64,000 nt of DNA from Hygrocybe punicea (GCA_963556145.1 OY744461.1:9372891-9436890); one strand, 5' to 3'; positions 36,190 through 47,507 are shown, numbered from the stretch's first letter. Notes: generated by a model not told the origin, from the sequence alone. Numbers and translations: made by a program.

Positions 36190-36900
36190 ATTTCCCGATC
36201 AATGACGCACTCCAGAAACCCTTGGTGTGGATTTGTTCAAACACTTCCCACGCAAAACAGTGGACATTGGGGTAGAAAGGCTCAAGTTGGTTGCAAATAC
36301 CAGACAGATAGTTGTCGAGGGATTGCAGCTTGATATGGTGGGACATGTAAATGACGAAAAAACTGAAAGTGTCAGGGGTGGGCGTCGCGGGTAAAGCATG
36401 TGAAGAACAGAAAGAAAGATAAGATTGGAGCATGGAAGAGTAGGCGGAAGCGGTGCTCTGCTTGATTGCACAACCAATAGCAATAGCGTGTTTGTGCCAG
36501 AGCTGATTGAGCGACCAGGGTTGCCAGGAAGGCTGCCTGGTCGATCATTTCTCACTGATCAACATCGCGATTGCCCCTGTGTCAGTCAAGGGGGTTCAAA
36601 GAGGCCAATCGTCAGGCTGGGGAAAAGAGAACATGCAATGTTGGTGTGGTCATGGGAGAGGGCGTCGGCAACATCGTTGAATGTCCAGGGAAGGAAGTTG
36701 ACATGGAAGGAGAAGTGATGGTGGAGAGCAAGGTGAACAGCGGCAAGTAGAATGTGGTTGTACTGCGGGGATGCACAGAGGGAGTTAAACATGTCTACCA
36801 TGTTGCTGTTGTCGTAGTGGACAACCACTCGCTGTGGCAAGGGCCAGACATGCAGGGTGACATGTCGCAGGGCGGGAAGGACGATATTAGGTCAGTCACG
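36190..36900 (-). pseudogene. DIRS-like retroelement: RNase H and N-terminal core-binding part of the tyrosine recombinase
   Basis: Minus strand. LPQRVVVHYDNSNMVDMFNSL, HFSFHVNFLPWTFNDVADALSH is an RNase H domain of the reverse-transcriptase type (DN and the VADALSR-like end). About 40 codons later SYLSFCSSHALPATPTPDTF, FVIYMSHHIKLQSLDNYLSG, CNQLEPFYPNVHC is the SAM-like core-binding domain of the recombinase. RNase H followed by tyrosine recombinase is the gene order of DIRS-group elements. The reverse transcriptase proper is missing, cut off near 36900. Frames change between the parts. Confidence 0.65.
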
Positions 36901-37314
36901 GTATTGGTGCTTTTGGCCTACGATTGACTCTAACCAGACCCAGACCAAGCATTCATCTCAAGTTGGTTAGGAGGTGATCCCCGAAGATACTTATAGTTGG
37001 GTCCAATGTGGCAATTGGTTTTATTCTCCTTGCGCTTATTTAAACTCATTCTATATTTGTCTTGAATGTATCTTTGTTTAAAATAATTGTATTTTGTTTG
37101 GAACCGCCACCTCCATCTCCCTTATGCAGTGACATCTGCCTAACCTATGCCTGCTTTAGCACCCCTAAGTAACTACTGCATGATATCCAAGTCACTCGTT
37201 CATAGTTGAGCAGTCTGACTCGGCATCAGCTTCCGGTTAGTCACGTGATTTTGTTTATATATATATTGAGCACTTGTTTGTTTTCCTCTTCAACATGAAC
37301 CACCATCTCCCTGT
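36901..37314. other. Non-coding stretch
   Basis: AT-rich with TATATATATT near 37257. No coding signal. Confidence 0.3.
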
Positions 37315-37860
37315 ATGGGACCTCTGCTTACAGCAGAGTGCCAGCGTTATGCAAAGTTTCGTCCCCATGCAGGGTTGCCGGACCTGAGCCCCTGCCTTGC
37401 AGGTGGTCAATCCAGAACGCAAAGTTCTTGGTTGGTCTGGTGGGTTGTCTGGTAGGATGCTAGTTCTTTTTTTCTGTTTGAGCTTCAACACTCCACCTGC
37501 CGCTAACCTTTTTGTCTGCTTGCCTGACAACACCCCCCTGCATGCAACCTCTGCTGTAAGCAGAGTGCCACCGAAACGCAAAGTTTCGTTGCCATGCAGG
37601 GTTGCCAGACCTGAGCCCTCACCTTGCAGGTGGTTAATCCAGAACGGAAAGTTCTGGTTGGTCCGGTGGGTTGTTCTTTCTGTCTCTTTGCCTAACAACA
37701 CCCCCCTGTGTGGTGACCTCTGCTGTGAGCAGAGTGCCAGCGAAACAGAAAGTTTCGTCACCATGCCGGGCTGCCAGACCTGAGCCCCTGCCTTGCAGGT
37801 GGTCAATCCAGAACATAAAGTTCTTGGTTGGTCCGGTGGGTTGTTAAGATGGTTTGGCCG
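37315..37860. repeat. Three tandem copies of a hairpin-rich unit
   Basis: Copies start at about 37320, 37549 and 37720. Each has the same order of inverted repeats: CTCTGCT-nnn-AGCAGAG, CGAAAC-nnn-AAGTTTCG (weak in copy 1), CACC/TGCC-TTGCA-GGTG, and CCAGAAC-nnn-AAGTTCTTGG (or ..CTGG). Between them lie conserved linkers CCATGCAGGGTTGCC and GACCTGAGCCC. The loops differ between copies (tac/gta/gtg; gca/aga; gca/gga/ata) while stems are mostly kept. A long minus-strand open frame across the copies is explained by the repetition. Confidence 0.8.
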
Positions 37861-38942
37861 TTAGGATGCTAGTTCTTTTTTTCTCTTAGGTTATTCAACA
37901 CTCCCCTGCACAAGTCAGACCAAGAGAAGCAACAGCAAATGCTTTGACCATAGCCTGGCGTACCCAACCACTGTGCCAGTTTTGCAAAGTATGTTCCTGG
38001 GGTGGTCTAACCCGACGCGGCGTCACTTTGCTGTGGGTCACTTTGTAATTGGCGTTCGCTGGGTTATCTTGTGGTCTGATTCCCCTAGTTATTCTGATTT
38101 GCAGTGCTTTTGTGGGTGAAGAAAGGTTGTATTTTGGAACCTACTCTTCAAGAGTGTTTGGTGTGTAGGTGATTTCTAAATACTCTTGTAGGCCAACTTG
38201 ACTGTCCTAGATTTACTTGAGTTTAAAAAATAATTTTACTCAAGTCTAATAGACAAGAGCCATTCCCTCTGCGTGCCCTCTCCAGATTGTCTTGCCGTAA
38301 CCCTCACATCCCCACCTCCTATCTTGGGTGAGGCTCTGCAAATGTTAAAAGTCAGGTTTAGTCGAACAACATGACTAAAATTTACTAAAATCCCAATTTT
38401 TGACTATTCCGTGACTTCGTAGTCAGTACACAGTCATCTTCTCAGTTGTACATAGTCATGCATAGTCACAATCTAGTCATTCTCCAGTTGTGGAAATTTC
38501 CTATTTGCCCATATGAAAATATATATATTGATACAGAGTGTACTACACTGATATCCATCAATATAGAAAAATAAGAACCCCACTGGCTGCAACTCAGGTT
38601 GCCTCGGGTGCATTCCTGCAGGCAGATTGCTTGGCCCTGCGCTGAAGGACAAACGACTCGGAATAAGAATTGGTGGAGCACGGCTGATGTTGATGATGGC
38701 CTTGTCACTGGTGTGGTATGGGCCATATCCATTGCATTGGGCAGCGACCCACACTCCACACCTGTGCCCAAGGTACTGATTGAGCAGGCCTGAGGTGCCC
38801 TGGCAGTTGTTGACCAGCCATTACTCAGAAACTACATCCTGATAGCGCACGATAAATCTTTCCAACAAATGATCCATTAACCATCGCACGAAAACAAGCT
38901 TGGTGGAAAGCAGTTATCACAAGCTACATTAAATATCCCTGT
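37861..38942. other. Non-coding stretch between the hairpin array and the TET/JBP gene
   Basis: It has no domain in any frame. ACTAAAATTTACTAAAATCCC and runs of TAGTCA words (38350-38480) are noted but do not form a clear element. Confidence 0.3.
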
Positions 38943-40060
38943 CTATTCTCCCTTCTGCCTGGACACGTAACCCAGGCTGAGCATAGATTGATAGTCTAAG
39001 ATGTTCTGGTACTTCGGCCGGTCAACATTGTAGCGCTCGTGAACATTGTCTCTCATGAAATATGCCAAGCATATTCTCTCTCCTCAAGTCCACTTTCTAA
39101 CCCTGTGAGACAGGAGGCGACCTGTGTTTAGTACCACCATACCAGCATCATATTTGAGTGTAAGTGAAAGATCAGGCACGTCGAGTAGAGCACCACTGTG
39201 TGTGCCTGCCGATACCAAGGCATCAAAGCAGGTAGGCCCTCCTCCCGGATCTCTGTGCCATTTTGTTTCTTGATTGACAATAATGGCCACTGCAGAGTAG
39301 GATGTTGTCCAGGATGAAACGTTGGGAGGTTTTTCTTGGGTTTTAATCAAATCCATCGCCTGACTCCCGGCATGTCGCAATTGGGGGTGTGTTATGGATA
39401 ATATGGCTTCTAAGAGGTTGTGTAGGTTGCCCAGCTTGGTCAAGAAGGGTGAAATGAGTGGGTGCTTTATGCTCGTCGAGGGGTTAGACTGGTAAGCCAA
39501 TGTCTGCTGGGCCAGTGGTCAGGTTAGACACTTCATAGAATCCTGGGTTCATGGTTACTTCACATTATGTGCCCTTGCAAACCATTCTGGTGAGAAATCA
39601 ACCACCCCAGTTTGGAATTCGGGTTGGAAAGGTGGTCGGTGAAAGGCTGAGGTCCGCCAGGCATGTTTGGCAGTATTCTGGTCATGTTGTTGGCCAGCCA
39701 ACTTTGCTTGATTTTGAACCATGGCTTTTTCCAAGAGCGGGGAGATAATCTTGACGGCATCGTGGATCTTGCCCTGTTGATTGATTATTAACTGTGCCAA
39801 ACCCTTTTTGTTATGCGGTTATGCGGTTAGCTGACCTTGATCTCCACACCAAGGATGTTTGGAAGATACCACAGAAGGATACGTCCATGAACATCTGTGA
39901 TGATGGTGGGTATCTCTACTTGACCCAACTCTTCTTGTTGATAGTAGTCCTTTAGATTCCATTCCATGCACATTTCATCACCAGCCTCATTGATGATGCC
40001 CATTTTGACCTTATCTGCCCATCTATCAGCATCCCACCTGATAGGTACTTTTGGTTCCAA
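38943..40060 (-). CDS. TET/JBP-like Fe(II)/2-oxoglutarate dioxygenase, probably with one premature stop
   Basis: Minus strand. The N-terminal part reads IPTIITDVHGRILLWYLPNIL. After an intron it gives NQQGKIHDAVKIISPLLEKA and GVVDFSPEWFARAHN. A second intron (donor near 39555) rejoins in frame at QTLAYQSNPSTSIKHPLISPF. The catalytic core is YSAVAIIVNQETKWHRDPGG with the HxD iron ligand. LKYDAGMVVLNTGRLLSHRV supplies the distal His. It ends ERICLAYFMRDNVHERYNVD to the stop at 38943-38945. A TGA between RVRKWT and GERIC (about 39080) interrupts an otherwise conserved C-terminus. Fungal TET/JBP proteins oxidise 5-methylcytosine and are known to be expanded in mushrooms together with KDZ transposons. 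No KDZ transposase is visible here. Activity is unproven. Confidence 0.7.
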
Positions 40061-40934
40061 TGTTAGTTCAACATCTGAAGGAGCTTGAAGGTACTAACTG
40101 GGATTGAGTATGGCTTGTGCCACTATATTAATGATTTTATTATAACCTTCTGCTCCAGTTGTTGATTCATTCATTTGGAGACACTTGTGAACCAGTTTCT
40201 GTCTGGGATGAATTCATTCAGCGCATTTAGTTGGACAATTTAGCGCAACAATGACCTCAACCTAATCTGCTCCACCTTGGAGGACGAAGGTGCAGTGGTT
40301 CCTAGGAGATCATAAAAACTGGTTAGATCCAACAAAACCTGGGAGAGCTTGGCTCCCATGAGACACTCTAAGTCATCATGAGCTGGGGTTGGGGTTGACA
40401 TGGAGGTTTAGGATTGAGGTGCTTAATATTATATAAGCATTTTATTTTGCGAACAATTCCTTCTGGACCTAACCCTAACAAACTTCAACCTCAACCTGTG
40501 CTCCCAGAACAATGTTCAGCCAAGACCATAATCCCAACCAGTAAGTACCTCAATCTTACTGTAAAGTTATTGTGTATGGTTAGCATTGGGTGTATGATAC
40601 ATTTACGTCACTCATACAATACAACATCTGATCTTGCTCTGCATTCATAAACTTCTGAGCTAATCAATGTAGCCTCACAACTTCTAGCCCCACAACTTCT
40701 AGCCTAGATAGGTTGCATTCAACTTCCAGCCTGTGAGTATTGACCAGCTCTGATAACAAATATAGCTCAACCCCAACTTCCAGGCTGACCGTTAGTTCCG
40801 CTGCCTCCGGTAAAAGTGAAAGAAGCGCTAGCCAGTCAGCACTAGTCTTATGCCTCTTTAAGCAACATTAACTAATATTTCAACTTTGAAGCATTGCCAA
40901 CAACCCGGAATCCTTCAAAGTTTGGTCGCTTTAC
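40061..40934. other. Non-coding stretch upstream of the TET/JBP gene
   Basis: It contains short repeated words (ACAACTTCTAGCC, CAACTTCCAGCC near 40680-40740). One short open frame (40414-40650) has no recognised domain. It is the likely promoter side of both flanking genes. Confidence 0.3.
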
Positions 40935-41353
40935 ATGAGTTGCACAGTCGCCGCAACACTACCATTTCACAATGTTCCACAAGACCTTCAAAATTTGTTT
41001 CATGAAATAATTCAATGCACTGAGGAGGATCTTAATCTTGTGGTGAGCACCAACGTTCTTAGTGTCAGCTTCGTGACTGATGTATCTTCTTTTAAGATTT
41101 ATGAGCTTCAGAAGATTCCCAACCAACTCTTGCCCATCCTTCATGAATGCCTGCGTCTCTGGAGAGCCAATCCTATTTTGAGAGACGTTAGTAATGGACT
41201 GCAGGATATCTCGCCAGGTCAACTTGGTTCCATAATGATTTTGGATCTTGGTGACATGCTTCGGACGTGTGACAAAGTGCAATCGTTCCTTGACCAACAT
41301 CACAAGGTGGAATCAGATTGGCAAGAGTTGGTTTGGAACAGGGTCCTGGATGT
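40935..41353 (+). CDS. Unrecognised open frame interrupted by the 11.2-kb element
   Basis: An uninterrupted frame starts MSCTVAATLPFHNVPQDLQN and runs through LHECLRLWRANPILRDVSNG and FLDQHHKVESDWQELVWNRV up to the TA at 41354. Without the element the frame would continue past 52545 for about twelve codons (NQPGGNGWILQ) to a TGA. I recognise no family; a small helical protein is likely from composition. Confidence 0.4.
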
Positions 41354-41355
41354 TA

Positions 41356-41513
41356 TTGTTATTGTCACGTGACTTGGCGGCGTGACCAAAACACTTCATT
41401 TTACTCGCGCAGAATACAATTGCCATATCTCCCTCAAATCACATCCTATTGACTAGCGATTGAAAATATGGGCTTCTACAGTCATTATCTCAGTGTAAGC
41501 CACTTTCCAGACT
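41356..41513 (+). repeat. Left 158-bp terminal inverted repeat
   Basis: It begins TTGTTATTGTCACGTGACTT and ends ...CACTTTCCAGACT. It is the inverse of 52385-52542 without gaps. Preceded by TA. Confidence 0.92.
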
Positions 41514-41995
41514 CTAATTCACTTTTTTTATAAATCAACTTTTTCGCAGGTTACACCATCGTGCAGCAGTTCTATAATGAGCAAGCATCATCCTAGTCAT
41601 GGGAAACTGGTGAGAACTTATTCTATGCTATACTATCTTGGTGCTCATAGCATTCCAGGCTCAGTATACCTCTCCGAAGCATCATTTTCTGACCGGCATC
41701 ATTTCAGTTCGCATCAGCAGTACCGCCAGCGGCGCCGGTGACCCAGCTTCATAAATCAGTGTCATAGGTTGATCAATCATGTATATACAGCCTATTGTCT
41801 ATTATATGTTTGCTCATCCAGCCTTTGTCCGAGCCTCATGAGTTACATAGCAAAACATGGAAGAATATTCAAACAAATGTTCTACACGCTACAACATATC
41901 AATTGGATACCAGATCCCAGCTATTTTCCACAATACTAACAAGAAAAGAATGATTGGAAAGGGGAAAAAATCAAAGTAGAAGACCAAGATGTTGC

Positions 41996-43198
41996 CTACA
42001 CGTATCCGCAGTGCCTGAACCACCCAAAGATATCATCACTAGTACTCTCATATAACGCTTCAAGCAAGACACAAACAACCTCCATTGATGAGAGTTCAGA
42101 CATGGCAAGGCGGGCATATTCCCCATTGCGGCGAAGGTGATACTTCATGGCAGAAAACGCAAGTTCGATCGGGTTGTAGTCAGGAGAGTACGGCGGTAAA
42201 AATTCGTATCGCATGCCTCTAGCATAAAGAGAACAGCATGAGCCGCAGCCTTCAAGTTATAAGCATACTGACATTGAGCACTCACCGAGAAGTAATAAGA
42301 TCCAAAATCACAGGATTTTTGTGAATTCGGCAATTATCCATCACTATCATGGAGTTTGGTTCTGGAAACGGGGACATCTGATCTAACAAACGAGAGATGA
42401 AGTCATGGAAAAGATCTGAATCGAATGAGCCTTCGATGATATCACAATGAAGGATGCCATCATCGAGAGACAGTGCCGGTAGTACTGAATAGCTACAAGA
42501 AAAAGGCTCAGCAGTACTGCCCATGATAATAAAAGAGAGAATTACCGTCGCCCACGGCAGAAAAATGCTTTCCGAGTAGCTGGCCTCCCACGGATGGCCC
42601 AGGCTCTCCCCCGATATGTTGTGCGGCGATCAACTGCACTCTCGTCAACAAAGACAAGCTGATTAGCTTCGTAGGTCCCAATCCGAGCCGCAAAGTCTGT
42701 TCGTAGCTCTGCACTTCGTTCAATCGCTTCCCAAGTCAGCTGGGATAACTGTAGTATAAATATCATTGCTATAGAATTAGAAACGAGCACATACCCTCTT
42801 CATCGTGAATCCCCCTTTCCGCAGTGTCCGCCACACTGTATTTAGGGACACTGATACTCCACACTTTGCTTGTAAGTCCAAACGTAGCTCATCGAGATAG
42901 AGGTTGGGTACTCTGGTCATGGTGGCGAGCAAATGCTGTGATAATTGATCAGCGACATAAATGACACAAAAGCCCCATGTACTTCAACGTCATAATCACA
43001 GAGCGCCCGCTGGAGTTGATGTTTTACTTTTGATGCTGGCACCATGACAGCACCTGTCTGCCCAAAGTGTGCCATTATCCTTTCCACTGAGCACTTGCTG
43101 ACATCTGTGTACATGCAGACATCATCCATAGACATCGATGTTGATAGACAGATGACAATCCATTGCACTAGCTCAGGGATGGCTTTGCCTTGAACCAT
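41996..43198 (-). CDS. IS630/Tc1-type DDE transposase, intact
   Basis: Five exons on the minus strand (43198-42983, 42935-42795, 42748-42546, 42492-42286, 42218-41996) give 329 residues without a stop. The start MVQGKAIPELVQWIV with SKCSVERIMAHFGQTGAV is a helix-turn-helix; a second helix-turn-helix includes VSVSLNTVWRTLRKGGFT. The catalytic core shows LVFVDESAVDRRTTYRGRAW (first Asp), SMIVMDNCRIHKNP (second Asp) and LPPYSPDYNPIELAFSAMK (Glu), the DDE_3 signature. All introns have GT..AG ends and keep frame. The family cuts and pastes at TA sites, in agreement with the TA flanks of the surrounding element. It appears able to act; expression is not known. Confidence 0.9.
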
Positions 43199-43289
43199 CA
43201 GTGATACAAGGTGAGTGGAAAGTTGCGAAGTTGAACTTGCTTACCATTTTCGCATGCTTTCCCACCATGACTCATTTTCAATAACACTC

Positions 43290-45120
43290 GAGTTCACTAT
43301 TTCATCTAGGACAATGGTTCAAGTGTGGGAGCTGGCTAAAAGGACGATAATTTCTCCCAGCACAGTCTCAGGCGCATGGGACGACACAGGCATGTTTGCT
43401 TTTCCTTCCTTCGTTTCACAGCTGAGCTAACGTGTTCAAATTGGAACGCGAGAGGCCTGCATTTGCTGTTCACCAAGACACACTGTACTACACCCAAGAC
43501 AAATATGTCCGCGCATTCGATTTCAACTGCTTGATGACTTCTGGACTACAGACTGCGTGCTTACAAAGTTCGAGTTGAAGAGTCACCGCGTAAAGGGTAT
43601 GTTTACGATCTGCGCAGTCTTCAGCGTGACCAATACCCATTGCAGGATTGGCATTCCATCCTACCCAACCTCTCCTCGCGGCTAGCTTACACAACGGAAG
43701 CGTTCAGTTGTGGAATTATCGTATGGGCGTACTCGTAGACCGATTTGAGGAACATGAAGGCATGTCGCAACATATATGATGGGGAATTCACTCCATCCTG
43801 ATTGATTCACATAGGTCCAGCGCGAGGTGTTGCTATTCATCCCACCAGGGCTCTATTGGCTACCGGAGGCGACGACTATAAGATCAAGGTCTGGGGTGAG
43901 CCTCGTCTTGATTTGCTTCACACCAAGGTCTGACTTGATTCAGACCTCAAGCCTCAAAGTAGGCGGTGTCTCTTCACATTGCACGGACATTTGGATTACG
44001 TTCGCTCCGTCCAATTCCACCACGAAATGCCCTGGATTGTGAGTTGTCCTTTTCATGGTGTAACAATTGCTTATTTTCGAGCAAAAGATGTATGCCTTTG
44101 ATGACCAAACCATCCGCATATGGAATAGCACGTCTTGCAACTGCATTGCTATTTTTACCGGTCATTCTCACTTCGTCATGTCGGCCCAATTTCACCCAAA
44201 AGACGATCTTGTTGTTTCAGCCTCCATGGATCAGACCGTAGGTCTTCATCTGACATGCGCACAACAGCTCATTGAGGTTCGGGACCTCTCAAATTCCGTC
44301 GTCAAAACCATCAAACCGCCCATGCAGACTAATGAGATTTTCTACGGAGGCACTGCCAGTCTCATCTTGAGCTCCACCTCTTCTGTCGTGCTTTATGATA
44401 TTCAACAACAGAAGACTGTTGCAGAGGTAAACAGTCCACCTGTGAAATATGCCATATGGAGTGGGGACAGATCATTGGTGGCTTTGATGAGCAAGCACAG
44501 TACGTCTGGCTTTCCGACCTTTATTGTGGTCTTATTCTGTTTTGGTGTTCTACTTTCCCTCTTAGCTATTACCATTGCAAACAAGAATTTCTCCCAGCAT
44601 TGTCTCATTCATGAAACCATCCAAATCAAGTCAGGTGCATGGGACGACACAGGCGTGTTTATATTTTCCACACTCAACCACGTCAAATATTGTCTATCAC
44701 AAGGGTACGTTAGCATGCCGCCTGGCGTCGCAACTCTTCGTAATCTGAATTTGTATTTAGCGATCATGGTGTCATCTGCACTCTCGATAACCCCGTCTAC
44801 TTGACCCGAATCAAAGGCAAAATGATACATTGCCTCGATCGCTCGGCACGCCCACGTACTATCACCTTTGATCCAACGGAATATCGCTTCAAGCTCGCAC
44901 TGCTGCGTAATAATCACGAGGAGATGCTACATATCATTCGGACGTCAACCCTTCTTGGCCAGAGTATAATTGCTTACTTGCAGCAAAAAGGATTCCCAGA
45001 GGTGAGGAATACCTGCCTTCTAGTGTGAGATTTATTTGACTCTGGTGGCAGATTGCCCTGCATTTCGTCCAAGATAATAACACGCGTTTTGATCTCGCCA
45101 TCGAGTCGAGCAAGGTAGCA
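43290..45120 (+). pseudogene. COPA: Scrambled fragments of an alpha-COP (COPA) gene
   Basis: Alpha-COP is the WD40 coatomer subunit of COPI vesicles. Fragments occur out of order. At 43350-43400 is SGAWDDTGMFAF-like sequence. At 43434-43540 is [20 protein letters not shown] followed by KYVRAFDFN, which belongs to the middle of the protein. Then from 43560 the N-terminal WD repeats follow with their introns: LAFHPTQPLLAASLHNGSVQ, GVAIHPTRALLATGGDDYKI, DDQTIRIWN, QFHPKDDLVVSASMDQT. From 44256 comes the middle/C-terminal part: VRDLSNSVVKTIKPPMQTNE, KYAIWSGDRSLVALMSKHS, GAWDDTGVFIFSTLNHVKYC, LIRIK-like and [35 protein letters not shown]. Introns are retained, so capture was at the DNA level. It lies inside the TIR element and makes no normal COPA. 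Confidence 0.8.
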
Positions 45121-45369
45121 AGATGGAGCTCCTCAGTACACCTACGTTCGACATACATTTCATAGACATTTGAATCACAATTTATGAACCTTCTCATGCT
45201 TCATATATGTCACCGAAAAGCTTACTGCCAAACTAAATAGGGGGACCATGGACTAGAGATAGACTCCGACAAATACACTAGAAGCGTGCGCAATGTTCCG
45301 TAGCTAAACTGAAAATACAGGCACGTTCTCGGGCAAATTTCCCCCCATATGACCCAGTTGCCAGTGCCT

Positions 45370-47507
45370 ATGGGACAAGGAGCAGTAAAAGCACGACAGC
45401 AGGCGGCAAAGGCCAAACGCCAGGCCGATGCTGCTCTCAAAGGTGCAATTGGATGCATTGCCTCTCCCTAAACGACGCTGATTTATTGCTACAGCCAAAA
45501 CAGGTGGAAAAGACGATAGCAATGCTACAGAACTCACTGGACTTGCTCCTCCCATCCCTGTCCGTCCAAGCAGCCGTGCTTCAGCTGTATCTAATCCCTG
45601 TTCTTCGAGGAGTATGAAGTCCTCTGGAGATCATGAAGTTACCACTAAACGACCTGTCCGCCAATCTGCAAAAGCTGTCAAGGCACTGTTGAGGGAGATT
45701 CAGGCAAGTGAGATCGAAGAGGAAGAGGACAATGGACCTGGATTGGAAGAGTCTCAAGATGAACCAGGATATGCTGATGCGGATGAGGATGATCAAGACG
45801 AGGACGACTATGACGAAATTGGCGACAAGGAGAACTCGGACTTGGAGGAATCAGACGAAGCAAAGCCAGCTGCAAAGGCAAACCCGATGGCCGAAAAGGG
45901 CAAGAAAGCCTTGCCGACTGTCACGGCAGATGAGATTAGCAGCGAGTCATTTGATGAAGACAGTATGCATTTCCAACCACACTTGGGGCCTCGTCTCACT
46001 CTTTCACACCAGTGAGGCCAGCTGTGAAGGCAAAATTAACTGCGAAGGCGAAATCAACTGCGAAGGCGAAATCAACTGCGAAGGAGAAATCAACTGCGAA
46101 GGCAAATCCGACAACCAAAAAGGACAAGACCATCGCAGTGGATGAGATTAGCAGTGAGGAGTCGTCTGATGAAGACGGTATGCTTTGTTCTGACCGTACT
46201 CAGGCCTCATCTCATGCCATTTCCTTCACAGTCGCTTTCACATTTACTATGGAAGTGCTTAGTGCCTCGAAACAGTCCCGCAATATTGATGTCATCTCAT
46301 CATCGATCTCACTCTATTCTCTCCAACAGAAGATAGCAAGTTCTTTGAACATCTATCCTGAATCCTTACAAGCACAATATCGCTTTAGTACCGATTCGAA
46401 GGACTCTCTCTCTTGCGATCTTTTAACTCACGGCCACTTCAACACACTTCTCCGACTTCTCCGCGAACGATCCGTTCCAGCCAAGTTGGCCAATGGTCGG
46501 CGTTCAACTCGGAAGATGAAGGCATTTACATTGCAAGTCTCTAACAAAGGTGATTCCCCCTATGTGGGGTCCACGGATACAAAGGTACGTATAATTCTGT
46601 TGGATTCCTATCACGTTGAGTTAAACATTTTTCGCAGGGCGGTGGGTCTGCGAAGTCCAAAGCAGCTGCTGCTCTCAAAGAGCAGGTGAAGACTGCAGCG
46701 GATACTTTCCATGAACAACGCGTTACGGCCCGCCTCGCCATTACAGAGCACTGGACCTGTGAGATACACAGTCTACCCAACAAGGCGTCGTTGTGCTTCA
46801 AGAATCCGTCAACGGGCTTATGTCATCCAATCACGGAGAATAATCTGAACCTTTGGGCAGCGCTTCATGTATGTATTTTTCTATTCATATATATGATGCT
46901 AATTTTTTGCCAGGTCAAGGATCCTCATGCCAATCCTGTCAATGAGAAGCCGGCTGAGGTCAATGTGCTGGGAAATACTGCACGAGGACGACTGGCAGCT
47001 AAACCGTCTGCAAATCCCAATGACCAAGTCACATTCCCTTACGGCTGCTATCCGCCACCATTGATGTCGCCGGCAATGTATTATTCATCTATGGTAGCTC
47101 CTCAGATGCCAGCGGGATTTTTCCCGCCAGCCCCTGGATTCACTGTACCGCTGTCAGGTTTTTTGCCACCTCCGGGACCATCCACGGTTCCTCCTCCTGT
47201 TCTTTCGCAACCATTGAATTATCCCCTCATCTCTGAGTGGATTGAATATTGCGACCGACATCCCAATCGTGTTGGCGGCAATCTCAGTTCTGTCATTCCA
47301 AAATTCCAGGACCAAGGCTTCCGCTACATAAATCAACTCACTGGCAGTCGTGTCACCATCGAAAAGCTCTCAGACTGGCTCTCCGTTGGCCCTGGGACAG
47401 CTGATTTAATCATCAGCTATGCAGAGGAGGATTGTAAACTGATCGCAACAGGTACTTTCAGGATGGAATTGCCGCGTGGGTTGGTCGCGGCAGCAGAGGA
47501 AATTTAG
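45370..47507 (+). CDS. Unrecognised 627-residue protein: charged repeats, Pro-rich linker, C-terminal helical (SAM-like) domain
   Basis: Six exons (45370-45442, 45495-45962, 46013-46177, 46232-46584, 46638-46868, 46914-47507) join in frame with GT..AG introns and no stop. The N-terminus is basic and Gln/Ala-rich. Then comes a strongly acidic stretch (ASEIEEEEDNGPG ... DADEDDQDEDDYDEIGD), followed by repeated (T)AKAKS/AKEKS units and ISSEESSDED. The middle (FTFTMEVLSASKQSRNID .. LYSLQQKIASSLNI) could be a ubiquitin-like or PB1-like fold. A Pro/Met-rich linker (PPPLMSPAMYYSSMVAPQMP) leads to LISEWIEYCDRHPNRVGGNL, IPKFQDQGFRYINQL and KLSDWLSVGPGTADLIISYA, resembling a SAM domain. Such proteins recur in mushroom repeats as far as I recall, but I know no function. 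It lies inside the 11.2-kb element. Confidence 0.6.

Noticed and set aside
37255..37806. 183-codon minus-strand frame with internal repetition
   Set aside because: The repetition follows the hairpin array; no codon-level sign of protein selection, and loop changes fall in coding positions without regard to frame.
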